This document shows, in pieces, positions 17,046 to 25,292 of a DNA stretch of 52,417 nucleotides. Position 1 is the stretch's first letter. Each line of letters opens with the position of its first letter. Under the pieces are notes generated by a model. It worked only from the letters and a program-made list of their open reading frames with translations, ran no database searches and was not told where the DNA came from. The DNA comes from Rubripirellula obstinata (GTDB taxonomy: Bacteria; Planctomycetota; Planctomycetia; Pirellulales; Pirellulaceae), in assembly GCF_001642955.1 (NCBI RefSeq), contig NZ_LWSK01000034.1:1-52417 (forward strand). Reading direction: 5' to 3'. The translations under genes and the position numbers were made by a program.

Positions 17046-18212
17046 ATGTCTGAATCTGGTGGCGGAAGTCCGATCCAGGTGCTGTTGATCGTGGCGCTTT
17101 TGGCGGGCGGTGGCTATTACTATGTCAATCACTACCAAGACGGTGGACTGAAGGGGCTCTCTTTCGCAAGCAGCAGCGATGACGGCGATAATGACTTCTA
17201 TGACGAATCGTTTGTAAGCTATCGCGACGCACCGGTCATGATTGGTCCGAGTCAAAGCGTCGTGGCCAACACAAATCTGGGTCAGGTTCCGCCGCTGGGT
17301 TCAACGATAGCAGATTCAGCACGAACGACCGGTACATTTTCCGCAGCCACATCTTTCGGCGTCGGAAATCCATCGACCACTGTTCGTCCAACCTTGGCAC
17401 GTTCGGTTGCCCAAAGTCCTCATCGTCCCGCCTACCGACCGATCAAAATCGCTTCCTGGGCACTTGATGGATTTGGGCCGACAAAACTAGCCAGCGCCGA
17501 CGCACGCAAGTACGTCAGTAAGATCGTTCGCCGTTACGACATCATCGCTCTGCAGCAAATCGCATCGATCGAACGTGATCTGATTCCGCGTTTGGTCGAT
17601 GTCGTCAACGGCACCGAACATCGATACGACTACGTGATGGGCAGTGCGACGGGACCGCGGGGACGACAGGAACAACTTGCGTTTTTGTTCGACACAACAA
17701 AGGTTCTGGTTGATCGATCGCAGACCTACACCGTCACGGATCCAGCCGAAGAGTTGACCTACGATCCAATGGTCGCCTCGTTCCGTGCAGCCGAACCACC
17801 ATCAGCCGAATCGTGGACATTTTCGATCGTCAACGTACGAATCGACTTGGCTGAGGCCGCCAGCGAGGTCGCTCTGTTGCCGTCGGTGATCACTTCGATA
17901 CGCCGCGATGGCCGCGGTGAAGATGACGTCATCATCATGGGGCTGTTGCAGGCCGATGATGCTTATCTTTTGCCCACCGTGGGCGCAAACCAATTTCACG
18001 CGGCAGTCAGGCATCGCAGCACCGACGTCTTTAGCCGCTTCCAAACCAGCAACATCTTGATTGAACGTGAATCCACCAGCGAGTACTTAGGCCGCGGTGG
18101 TGTGTTCGACTTTTGCCGCAACTACGACCTCAATCCAATCGAAGCCGAAGCGGTTACTAGCCATTTGCCGGTCTTCGCCGAGTTCACCGCCCATGAAGGC
18201 GGCGAGCTGTAG
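17046..18212 (+). CDS. Membrane-anchored EEP-fold protein with lost catalytic residues
   Basis: A 388-residue protein: an N-terminal membrane helix at about residues 9-26, a Ser/Thr-rich linker, and from about 133 an exonuclease/endonuclease/phosphatase (DNase I-like) domain. The fold pattern is clear (KIASWALDGFG, DIIALQQI, NVRIDLAE, VIIMGLLQADD, TSHLPVFAEF), but nearly every catalytic position is replaced: Asn to Ala139, Glu to Gln171, His to Arg265, Asp/Asn of GDxN to Leu300 and Gln302, Asp to Ser372; only His373 remains. I infer a pseudoenzyme with a binding or structural role, or a decayed paralog of an active copy. The gene converges on the sigma-54 activator. Confidence 0.82.
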   Translation: MSESGGGSPIQVLLIVALLAGGGYYYVNHYQDGGLKGLSFASSSDDGDNDFYDESFVSYRDAPVMIGPSQSVVANTNLGQVPPLGSTIADSARTTGTFSAATSFGVGNPSTTVRPTLARSVAQSPHRPAYRPIKIASWALDGFGPTKLASADARKYVSKIVRRYDIIALQQIASIERDLIPRLVDVVNGTEHRYDYVMGSATGPRGRQEQLAFLFDTTKVLVDRSQTYTVTDPAEELTYDPMVASFRAAEPPSAESWTFSIVNVRIDLAEAASEVALLPSVITSIRRDGRGEDDVIIMGLLQADDAYLLPTVGANQFHAAVRHRSTDVFSRFQTSNILIERESTSEYLGRGGVFDFCRNYDLNPIEAEAVTSHLPVFAEFTAHEGGEL

Positions 18213-18232
18213 AAAGCAGGCTCAGGAACGAG

Positions 18233-18314
18233 CGGCAATTCATAGTCGCCTTTCGCTCCGCGAAAGTGCATCAGGTCACACTTTCGCGGAGCGAAAGGCG
18301 ACTATGAATTGCCG
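18233..18314 (+). repeat. Perfect 36-bp inverted repeat between convergent genes
   Basis: The arms 18233-18268 and 18279-18314 are exact inverses around a 10-base loop. Each arm also contains its own 7-bp hairpin (CTTTCGC-tcc-GCGAAAG) with a GTCGC foot. It lies between the EEP gene and the sigma-54 activator gene, so it may end transcription from both sides. A second copy is at 44269-44326. Confidence 0.95.
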
Positions 18315-18322
18315 TTCGATCC

Positions 18323-20344
18323 TCATTCGCCGGAAGTTTGCATCCCGAGCTGACGCATCTTGCGGTACAAGTTCGATCGGTGAAGCCCCAACCGAGCCGC
18401 TGCATCCGTCATATTGCCGCCGCAAGATTCGATCGCTGCATGAATGTGTTCGACCTGAAATTCTTTGGTCGCGTCGGTTAGCGTCGTCGAATCAACGAGG
18501 TCGGCAAGCGATACGTTTTCAGAACTACCTGATGAACCGGAGGTCAACATCAGATCATCTGGTTTGACGACGTCTTCGGTGCAGAGGTAACAAACGCGTT
18601 CGATCGTGTTTCGCAGTTGCCGAATGTTGCCGGGCCAAGCGTGGTTTTTCAGAATCGCGATCGTTGCTTGGTCTAATTCGGGAACCTGGCGGCCGATCTG
18701 ATAACAAAACTGTTTCAGGAAATGCTGGGCCAGCAACAAGACGTCGTCACCACGACCCGAAAGCGGTGGCAAGGTTAGGGAAACCACGTTCAAACGAAAG
18801 AACAAATCCTCGCGAAATTTTCGCTGTGAAATCAGCTCTTCTAGCGGTTGATTGGTTGCCGCGATGACTCGGACATCAACCGGAATTGATTGGGAACCGC
18901 CGACGCGGACCACCACTTTGTCTTCCAACACTCGCAGTAGTTTCGCTTGCCCGCCGGGGCTCATGTCGCCAACTTCGTCCAAGAACAGCGTTCCGCCGCT
19001 GGCTAATTCAAACTTACCGCTACGCGATTGATTGGCGTCAGTGAAGGCACCTTTTTCGTGACCAAACAATTCGCTTTCCAGCAACGTTTCGACCAATGCC
19101 GCGCAGTTGACGGCAATGAACGGTCCGTTTCGCCGCTCGCTTTGATAGTGAATCATTCGAGCGAGTACTTCTTTGCCCGTTCCGTTCTTTCCGAGGACAA
19201 GAACCGAAAGGTCGGTGCCGGCGATCTTTCGAGCGTTTTTGCGAACCAATTCAATCGAGCTGTGTTCGCCAATTAGCTCGGTTTGTGACGCGGCATCGTC
19301 CACCAACCGGTCGCGGTTTTGCTTAAGCTTGCGTCGCGTTCGCAGTGATTCAATCGCAACGGCTGCGTGAGTCGCCAAGTCGGCGAGCACCGCAACGTCG
19401 CTGACGTCAAAGCTGTGATCGATCGCGTTGATTGCTTCAAAGACCCCGATCGTTTCCTTGCGGGCACCTGACATGGGAACCGCGACCAACGATCGCGTTT
19501 GGAACTCGATCCTGGCGTCCACCTTTCGATTGACACGCGATCCATCATCGCTGTCAGCGTTCCAGATTTTGTATTCACCGGTCGCAAGGACTTCGCCAAC
19601 AACACCCGCCTTATCATCGACTTCCAGCGACTCGCCTTCGACACCCAAAGCGGGACGCCCGATAAGCTTGCTGCGGCGACGGTCCCACAGAAAAATACTC
19701 GCTCGTTCACACGACAGCATGCTGGTTGCGGTGTCAGCAATCGCTCGCAACAGTGCCTCGTCGTCCTCGATTCGCTGCCAGTCCGCGGCCGCGGCCAAGA
19801 CCGCCGATAATTGTTCGACACGTCGGTGCTGATATTGGCGATCGTCGATATGCCGCAGAGCCGATGAAATCATCGCTGCGATTCGGTGCGTCCCTGACGA
19901 TCGATTAGCCAGATCCGTCGGCGTTGAGTCAAACTTCAAGACCAATGCTGAAACACGATCCGATGACTCACCAAGGTTTGTGTTTCCAGTAGCCGAACCG
20001 TCATGCTTAGATTGGTTTGATCCATTGTGGATCGAGGTCGGGCAAGGGAATGGCAGGACGCATGTTTGATCCACGCACAGGATCGAACCGCGATCGATCG
20101 CATTGCCAATCAGAATCTCAGGCAGATCTTCAGGGATCCTGGATAAATCCCCGTGGCTGTGATTTCGCGTCCAAGCTCCGTTCTTTTGCGTGACCATGAC
20201 CAGTGCGTTTGCACCAAGAAAATCAAGCAGAACGGGAAAGACCGCGTCGAGGAAGCACTTTCGGTTGGATCGTTCCACCAAAGCTTGGGCAATACTGACC
20301 GCCGGGCCTTCGATGTCGTCGGCGTTATTAGTTAGGTCAATCAA
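18323..20344 (-). CDS. Sigma-54-dependent transcriptional activator with GAF domains
   Basis: A 673-residue enhancer-binding protein. The N-terminal 165 residues look like a degenerate GAF, followed by a clear GAF domain at about 185-330 (SIFLWDRRRSKLIGRPALG, SLVAVPM). The AAA+ domain (about 370-600) has Walker A GKNGTGKE, Walker B-like TLFLDEVGD, and the loop that contacts sigma-54 reads GAFTDA where GAFTGA is normal. The C-terminal Fis-type HTH ends the protein (DAAARLGLHRSNLYRKM). The start is TTG 20344 with AGGA about eight bases upstream. It should act with RpoN bound at a -24/-12 promoter; the genes it controls cannot be told from the window. Confidence 0.92.
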   Translation of the reverse strand: MIDLTNNADDIEGPAVSIAQALVERSNRKCFLDAVFPVLLDFLGANALVMVTQKNGAWTRNHSHGDLSRIPEDLPEILIGNAIDRGSILCVDQTCVLPFPCPTSIHNGSNQSKHDGSATGNTNLGESSDRVSALVLKFDSTPTDLANRSSGTHRIAAMISSALRHIDDRQYQHRRVEQLSAVLAAAADWQRIEDDEALLRAIADTATSMLSCERASIFLWDRRRSKLIGRPALGVEGESLEVDDKAGVVGEVLATGEYKIWNADSDDGSRVNRKVDARIEFQTRSLVAVPMSGARKETIGVFEAINAIDHSFDVSDVAVLADLATHAAVAIESLRTRRKLKQNRDRLVDDAASQTELIGEHSSIELVRKNARKIAGTDLSVLVLGKNGTGKEVLARMIHYQSERRNGPFIAVNCAALVETLLESELFGHEKGAFTDANQSRSGKFELASGGTLFLDEVGDMSPGGQAKLLRVLEDKVVVRVGGSQSIPVDVRVIAATNQPLEELISQRKFREDLFFRLNVVSLTLPPLSGRGDDVLLLAQHFLKQFCYQIGRQVPELDQATIAILKNHAWPGNIRQLRNTIERVCYLCTEDVVKPDDLMLTSGSSGSSENVSLADLVDSTTLTDATKEFQVEHIHAAIESCGGNMTDAAARLGLHRSNLYRKMRQLGMQTSGE

Positions 20345-20640
20345 TTTAAAATCCTAATGATGTTAGTGATGTCGTCCCAACTGATTGCCGAGCGGAGCCC
20401 ATGGGTTAACACTTGCACCTCACCAGGGGGAGGGGTGGCTGCCGATTCAATCTCGGAAGGCTACCAAAAGTCCTCAAGCCATCAGTGAGGAAAAATGCCC
20501 ATTTGTTCATGAGCTGGCCTGGCCTTAGGCAAATGGCGGAATGGAACTCTGCACACTATGTTTATCTCTGTCGTTCTCGCGTTTTGCGGGATTTTTTCAA
20601 TAAAACTCAGGTTACAAACCAGCAACGGATACCGATTCAA
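20345..20640. promoter_or_regulatory. Divergent region between the sigma-54 activator and fabI
   Basis: About 296 bases. The promoter for fabI and that for the activator should be here. I looked for a -24/-12 element (TGGCAC-N5-TTGC) and found none that is convincing. No hairpin repeat is present. Confidence 0.35.
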
Positions 20641-21459
20641 ATGCAGTTCAGCGGAAAAAAAGGGCTCATCATTGGAGTCGCCAACGACAATTCAATCGCA
20701 TGGGCCATAGCAAAAACGATCATGGACGCCGGTGGCGAGTGCGGTTTTACACACCTGCCGGACCGGCCCGACGACGAACGACAACGGAATCGGCGTCGGG
20801 TTTCCAAGCTGACCGACAACTACGACCAAGCAAAGTTCCTGGTACCGATGGACGCGCAGAAAGATGAAGACATCCGCACAGTTTTTGAGAAAACAGCGGA
20901 AACTTTTGGGAAGATTGATTTCTTCCTGCATTCGATCGCATTCGCCGACCTGAATGACCTGCGTAACGACACCATCGAAACCAGTCGTGAAGGCTTTAAA
21001 ATGGCGATGGACATCAGCGTCTATTCGTTATTGTCCTGCTGCAAAGCCGCTCGTGATACCGATGTAATGGCACCCGGCGGCGCGATTGCCACGATGACCT
21101 ACTTTGGTGGTGAAAAGTGTGTTCCGGGCTACAACGTGATGGGAATCTGCAAAGCCGCACTCGACGCAACCGTAAAGTATTGCGCCTTCGATATGGGTGC
21201 CCAAGACGTCCGCGTCAACGCGTTGTCGGCTGGCCCGATCAAAACACTGGCTGGCGTCGGTGCGGGAGTCAAAGAGATGCTGCAGATGTACAAAGAAATC
21301 GCCCCTCTGGGACGAAACGTCAGCCACGAAGAGGTAGGGAACACCGGAGCCTTCCTGCTCTCTGACGCAAGCAAGGGTGTTTCAGGCGAAATTCTGCATG
21401 TTGATGGCGGTTACCACATGATGGGCAGCCCAGGTCGCCTGCTGCAAAAGCTTCAATAG
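20641..21459 (+). CDS. fabI: Enoyl-ACP reductase
   Basis: The last reducing step of fatty acid elongation, NADH- or NADPH-dependent, in the short-chain dehydrogenase fold; 272 residues. Evidence: GVANDNSIAWAIA in the nucleotide-binding loop, FFLHSIAFA, and the active-site stretch TYFGGEKCVPGYNVMG with Tyr and, seven residues after the second Tyr, the Lys of the catalytic pair (YNVMGICK). The ending ILHVDGGYHMMG is typical. I chose ATG 20641, which begins exactly at the family N-terminus (MQFSGKKGLIIG), because the longer frame from 20413 has no family similarity. No strong Shine-Dalgarno is seen. Confidence 0.95.
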   Translation: MQFSGKKGLIIGVANDNSIAWAIAKTIMDAGGECGFTHLPDRPDDERQRNRRRVSKLTDNYDQAKFLVPMDAQKDEDIRTVFEKTAETFGKIDFFLHSIAFADLNDLRNDTIETSREGFKMAMDISVYSLLSCCKAARDTDVMAPGGAIATMTYFGGEKCVPGYNVMGICKAALDATVKYCAFDMGAQDVRVNALSAGPIKTLAGVGAGVKEMLQMYKEIAPLGRNVSHEEVGNTGAFLLSDASKGVSGEILHVDGGYHMMGSPGRLLQKLQ

Positions 21460-21497
21460 CACAAGCTTCCGTTCCCCAATTAGTTTTCCGTTTTCTC

Positions 21498-21613
21498 GTA
21501 GCTGGGCCCGCCAGGGTTCAGGTTCAAGTTTAAGTTCAAGTTCAAGTTCAGTTCAAGTTCAAGCTCAGTTCAGCGAGAGCTATGCTCGACTGAATCCTGG
21601 CGGGCCCAGCTAC
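21498..21613 (+). repeat. Inverted GTAG-foot repeat pair with a 6-bp microsatellite linker
   Basis: Same family as the element at 16681: left arm 21498-21521 and inverted right arm 21590-21613 (the right arm has one change, TGAATCC). The linker 21521-21574 is built of TTCAAG/TTCAGT-type units of about six bases, again starting from the end of the left arm. It sits between fabI and the peroxiredoxin-like gene. Confidence 0.92.
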
Positions 21614-21659
21614 GACAGATTTTTTTCACACTTCACTTCTCACACTTCACACTTCGACC

Positions 21660-22253
21660 ATGGTTCGTACCGCTTCGACAATGCTGCCACTTGGCACCAC
21701 CGCGCCGTCTTTCGCTCTCGCCAACACCGATGGCAAAACGATCACGCTTGAATCGTTTGCCGATAAGAAAGCGTTGTTGGTGATCTTCATGTGTAATCAC
21801 TGTCCCTTCGTCAAGCACGTTGCTGAAGGGCTAAAGTCGCTGACCGATGAATACATGGCCCAGGATGTCGGGGTTGTCGCGATCAGCAGCAATGATGCGG
21901 AAAAGTACCCCGACGATTCGCCCGAAGCGATGGCGAAGGAGATCGTCGATCGCGGCTACGGGTTCGATTATCTCTACGATGCCGACCAAAGTGTCGCCAT
22001 TGAGTACGCGGCTGCATGCACACCCGATTTCTTTCTGTTCGACGCTGAGATGAAATTGGCTTATCGAGGGCAGCTCGATTCCAGTCGCCCAAATTCTGGG
22101 ATTCCAGTCACGGGCGAAGACTTACGCGCGGCCCTGGACGCAGTGCTTGCAGGCCAATCGCCGTCCGCCGATCAGAAACCGTCGATCGGCTGCAACATCA
22201 AGTGGAACGAAGGCAGTGAACCGGACTATTTCAATCCGCAAGGAACCGCGTGA
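21660..22253 (+). CDS. Thioredoxin-fold peroxiredoxin-like protein
   Basis: A 197-residue cytoplasmic protein of the AhpC/TSA-redoxin group: PLGTTAPSFALANTDGK, then FMCNHCPFVKHV with a Cys-x-x-Cys pair at the N-end of the first helix, VVAISSNDAEKYP, and TPDFFLFD. The C-terminal IGCNIKWNEG is a conserved tail of this subgroup. Electron partner unknown. ATG 21660 follows the microsatellite repeat. The TGA overlaps the GTG start of the prenyltransferase-repeat gene (GTGA), so the genes are coupled and form an operon with the ABC gene. Confidence 0.88.
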   Translation: MVRTASTMLPLGTTAPSFALANTDGKTITLESFADKKALLVIFMCNHCPFVKHVAEGLKSLTDEYMAQDVGVVAISSNDAEKYPDDSPEAMAKEIVDRGYGFDYLYDADQSVAIEYAAACTPDFFLFDAEMKLAYRGQLDSSRPNSGIPVTGEDLRAALDAVLAGQSPSADQKPSIGCNIKWNEGSEPDYFNPQGTA

Positions 22254-23221
22254 GCAACGCGCCTTACCTGCACGAGTTAACGCTGCGTCTGGCCATCGGC
22301 GCGGCGACGCTTGACCCTGAATTGAAATCCAAGCACGGTGATTGGTTGGTCGCCCAGCAACGCCCCGACGGTGGATTTGCCGGACGCGAAGGCGAAAGCG
22401 ATCCGTACTACACCGCCTTTGCTTTGCGAGGCCTTTGGATCTTGGACCGGATCGATGCAGACATTGCCCGGCGATCGGCTGAGTTTCTTCGCGGCCGAAT
22501 GCAAAAACGTGATTCCATTATCGACTTGATCTCTCTGATCTTCGCCGCCGCAATCTGCGAGCTGTCGGTCGGTGAAGTCGTCTTGGCGGATGACGATGAT
22601 TGGCGAATCAATGTTGCTCGGTTGTTGGGGTCGCTGCGAACCGAAGATGGCGGTTTTGCAAAAACGCCCGAAGGACGCGCCGGCAGCACCTACCAAACGT
22701 TCCTATCGGTGTTGTGCCTGGAACTGATCGACCAGCCGATCAAAAACCCTGAATTGATCGAGTCTTTTCTTGCCTCACAATCACACATCGACGGCGGGTA
22801 CCGCGAAATCCGCGCAGCCAAACGTCCCGGCGTAAACCCAACCGCCGCCGCCATCGGAACTCTGAAGACGCTCTGTAAACTAACCAGCGACTCCCAATCC
22901 AACGAGACTGCGCAGTTCAATGACACTGACCAGTTCAACGACACAGCCCAGTTCATCGCCGAAATGCAGAGCGACGAAGGAGGCCTGACTGCGAACACTC
23001 GAATCCCGTTTGCCGATTTACTAAGCTCTTTCACCGGTTTGTTAACGCTGACTGACTTGCAAGCCAGCCAGCTTGTCAACGTCAACGCCATTGAAAGGTA
23101 TGCTTTATCGATGCAGATGCCTGACGGTGGATTCGCTGGCTTCTCGCTCGATCAAACTGCCGACGTCGAGTACACGTTCTATGGCTTGGCGACGCTTTCA
23201 CTTGCCCAGACAATTTCGTAA
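22250..23221 (+). CDS. Prenyltransferase/squalene-oxidase repeat protein
   Basis: A 323-residue protein of alpha/alpha-barrel repeats, like the beta subunit of protein prenyltransferases: QRPDGGFAGREGESDPYYTAF, LRTEDGGFAK, ASQSHIDGGYREI, EMQSDEGGLTAN and MQMPDGGFAGF, spaced about 45-60 residues apart. The conserved Asp and Gly of each QxxDGGF turn are present. A true transferase also needs zinc ligands; a clear set is not visible, so only the fold is claimed. A short in-frame duplication (FNDTDQFNDTAQF, near 22915-22955) lies in a loop. The GTG start at 22250 overlaps the upstream stop and the next gene begins 7 bases after this one ends. Confidence 0.82.
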   Translation: MSNAPYLHELTLRLAIGAATLDPELKSKHGDWLVAQQRPDGGFAGREGESDPYYTAFALRGLWILDRIDADIARRSAEFLRGRMQKRDSIIDLISLIFAAAICELSVGEVVLADDDDWRINVARLLGSLRTEDGGFAKTPEGRAGSTYQTFLSVLCLELIDQPIKNPELIESFLASQSHIDGGYREIRAAKRPGVNPTAAAIGTLKTLCKLTSDSQSNETAQFNDTDQFNDTAQFIAEMQSDEGGLTANTRIPFADLLSSFTGLLTLTDLQASQLVNVNAIERYALSMQMPDGGFAGFSLDQTADVEYTFYGLATLSLAQTIS

Positions 23222-23228
23222 AGACATC

Positions 23229-23957
23229 ATGGCCTCTTCAGACATACTGCGATTGCGAATCAACGATCTATGCAAATCGTTTGCAACGGTGGACGAACCG
23301 CTTGTCGTTCTCAATCGCCTTTCGTTGGAGCTATCGGGCGGCGATTCGTTGGCGATCGTTGGCCCCAGTGGCAGCGGCAAAAGTACGCTGCTGCAAATCA
23401 TCGGCACGCTCGATCGACCCGATAGTGGGACGTTGATCATCGATGACACCGACCCATTTTCGCTAAACGACAAACAGCTCGCTAAGTTCCGAAACAGCAA
23501 CATCGGCTTCATTTTCCAGGACCATCACCTGCTGCCGCAATTGAACGTATTACAGAACGTTCTGTTGCCAACCATTGCTTTTGGAAAAGGCACTGACGAT
23601 CAAGTCCAGCGAGCCCATGAACTGATCGAGTCCGTTGGAATGACAGACCGAATCAATCATTTGCCCAGCGAATTGTCCGGCGGCCAAAAAGAACGCGTCG
23701 CCATCGCTCGTTCGTTAGTCATGTCGCCCAGCGTGATCCTAGCCGACGAACCCACCGGAAACCTGGACGCAAACACCGCCGGCGAAATGACCACACTGTT
23801 GCTGGACTTACAGAAACAATTCGGCGCAATCCTAATCGCGGTCACCCACAGCGAAACCTTGGCCGCATCAATGTCCCAGCAACGCGAATTGGTCGGCGGA
23901 GCTTTAACCGGATCTTCGACCGGATCTTCAACCGGATCTTCAACCACTGACCAGTGA
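23229..23957 (+). CDS. ABC transporter ATP-binding protein, LolD/MacB type
   Basis: A 242-residue ATPase: Walker A GPSGSGKST, Q-loop FQDHHLLPQ, signature LSGGQ, Walker B ILADEPTGNLD, H-loop THSE. The DEPTGNLD form is typical of LolD and MacB-like exporters. No permease gene adjoins it, so the partner is elsewhere. The last 17 residues are a Thr/Gly/Ser repeat (TGSSTGSSTGSST) from a 12-base tandem repeat near 23910-23945. It starts 7 bases after the prenyltransferase-repeat gene and its end overlaps, by 18 bases, the end of the methyltransferase gene on the other strand. Confidence 0.92.
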   Translation: MASSDILRLRINDLCKSFATVDEPLVVLNRLSLELSGGDSLAIVGPSGSGKSTLLQIIGTLDRPDSGTLIIDDTDPFSLNDKQLAKFRNSNIGFIFQDHHLLPQLNVLQNVLLPTIAFGKGTDDQVQRAHELIESVGMTDRINHLPSELSGGQKERVAIARSLVMSPSVILADEPTGNLDANTAGEMTTLLLDLQKQFGAILIAVTHSETLAASMSQQRELVGGALTGSSTGSSTGSSTTDQ

Positions 23958-25196
23958 AATCGCGGCGTAGACTTTTTTCCCGATTCGGCCAAGCCACAGC
24001 GTCACCGGCACGTCGCCGCAATCACGGTACCGCCGAAAGACTTCTGCCGGATCTCGATCTGCACCACGGCATTTTACCGTTTCGGGAAACCAACCATGCG
24101 AGCGTAGTTCGCGTCTGAGTTTCCGGTCGTTGGCCGATCCAGTCCAGACGATTCGGCCAGTCGTTGCCATCGCTGAAACTTCGTCTGGCAAATCATCATC
24201 GCTGCTGGTTAAGAATCCGCTCAGTCCGCCGAGTGTGCCAAGCGAATGAGTCGCCGCAAAACTCTCCGTCAGGCCTGCTGCTCGAACTGAGGAAACAGGA
24301 TCGATCAGCCAAGTTCCAGGATGATCGTTGGCCGCGACCTGATTGTCGATTGCGTTCTTGGGTGCAAAACGATGCCAAGATCCATCGGCCGCCATCCGGA
24401 AGGCAGATTTTTGTTGATCAACCAAGCCAGCCATCTTTACTGAATCGCCAACCAACAACGCTTGTTCGCGAACCGTCCCCTGCAACGCGATCCAGCAACG
24501 GTGACTCGGTCGGTCGCTTGGTTGCCAATCAAGCTCCGTTGCAGGAGCTAGCTTTACGATCGCCGAATCAGACTGGTCGATGATTGGAACGACTTCGTCC
24601 CAGCTTGGTGAAAACGATTCTGCTCTTGTTCCACGATGCTTGTCATCGGATCGTCGGTCAGGATCGATGTGGACGGCAGTGCCCTTGGGAATCTGAAATC
24701 CAACAACGTCTTGGCATTGAGTTTGCCAAACAGCCTTAGGCAAAGACGTCGCTAAGTTAGCGCCCGCCATCGCCACCAAGACCGGATCACGATCGACTGC
24801 GGTCATGGCACCGCCGCGTGCAGCAAGCGCAATCGAATCGCCGCCAATGGCGCAGCACAGATCCAGCACATCCGCTTGACCAAACCAGCCCGCTTTCAGC
24901 TTGGCAACTTGCCAGGGTGTTGCCTGTTGCAACGACCGCCGCGTCGCCCACCACACCGCGTGCTCGCTGGCCGGGATGTCACCAAACTTTCGCCTGGCCT
25001 TCGTTTGCAGCGATGCTGATTCGACGATCAACCCAGCCAACGTGTCGCCGAATCGTGTTCGTAAATCAGAATGCAATTTTGCACTGATCGTTTTCTGCCC
25101 TGCTAACTCGATCGCCGCAGCCGTGCAACGGTCTTTGTTTTCTAAAAACTCGGCTGCAGTGATTGATTTGGCAGTGGTTGCTTTGTCTTCGCTCAT
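23940..25196 (-). CDS. THUMP-like class I SAM-dependent methyltransferase
   Basis: A 418-residue protein. The middle part has the Rossmann pattern VLDLCCAIGGDSIALAA (motif I), AVDRDPVLVAMA (motif II) and a motif IV-like HIDPDRRSDD, common in nucleic acid methyltransferases. The C-terminal 140 residues look like the THUMP-like domain that often follows this enzyme class; substrate unknown. I chose ATG 25196 (MSEDKATTAKS); the frame goes on upstream to 25274 but overlaps the divergent promoter of the next gene. Its end overlaps the end of the ABC ATPase gene. Confidence 0.8.
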   Translation of the reverse strand: MSEDKATTAKSITAAEFLENKDRCTAAAIELAGQKTISAKLHSDLRTRFGDTLAGLIVESASLQTKARRKFGDIPASEHAVWWATRRSLQQATPWQVAKLKAGWFGQADVLDLCCAIGGDSIALAARGGAMTAVDRDPVLVAMAGANLATSLPKAVWQTQCQDVVGFQIPKGTAVHIDPDRRSDDKHRGTRAESFSPSWDEVVPIIDQSDSAIVKLAPATELDWQPSDRPSHRCWIALQGTVREQALLVGDSVKMAGLVDQQKSAFRMAADGSWHRFAPKNAIDNQVAANDHPGTWLIDPVSSVRAAGLTESFAATHSLGTLGGLSGFLTSSDDDLPDEVSAMATTGRIVWTGSANDRKLRRELRSHGWFPETVKCRGADRDPAEVFRRYRDCGDVPVTLWLGRIGKKVYAAISLVSG

Positions 25197-25292
25197 CTTG
25201 ACGATTGTAGGCTTTGTTCGTTTGGTGACGACCACATCGATGGCAGACAGAATCTCGAGCGAACCACTGTGCAAAATGCCGAACTAAGAAAC

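Noticed and set aside
20345-20640. A -24/-12 (sigma-54) promoter before fabI
   Set aside because: No TGGC-N8-GC-type match with the right spacing; the activator next door need not control its neighbour.
21521-21574. CRISPR-like array suggested by regular short repeats
   Set aside because: The units are 6 bases and lack unique spacers; it is a microsatellite inside a hairpin pair.
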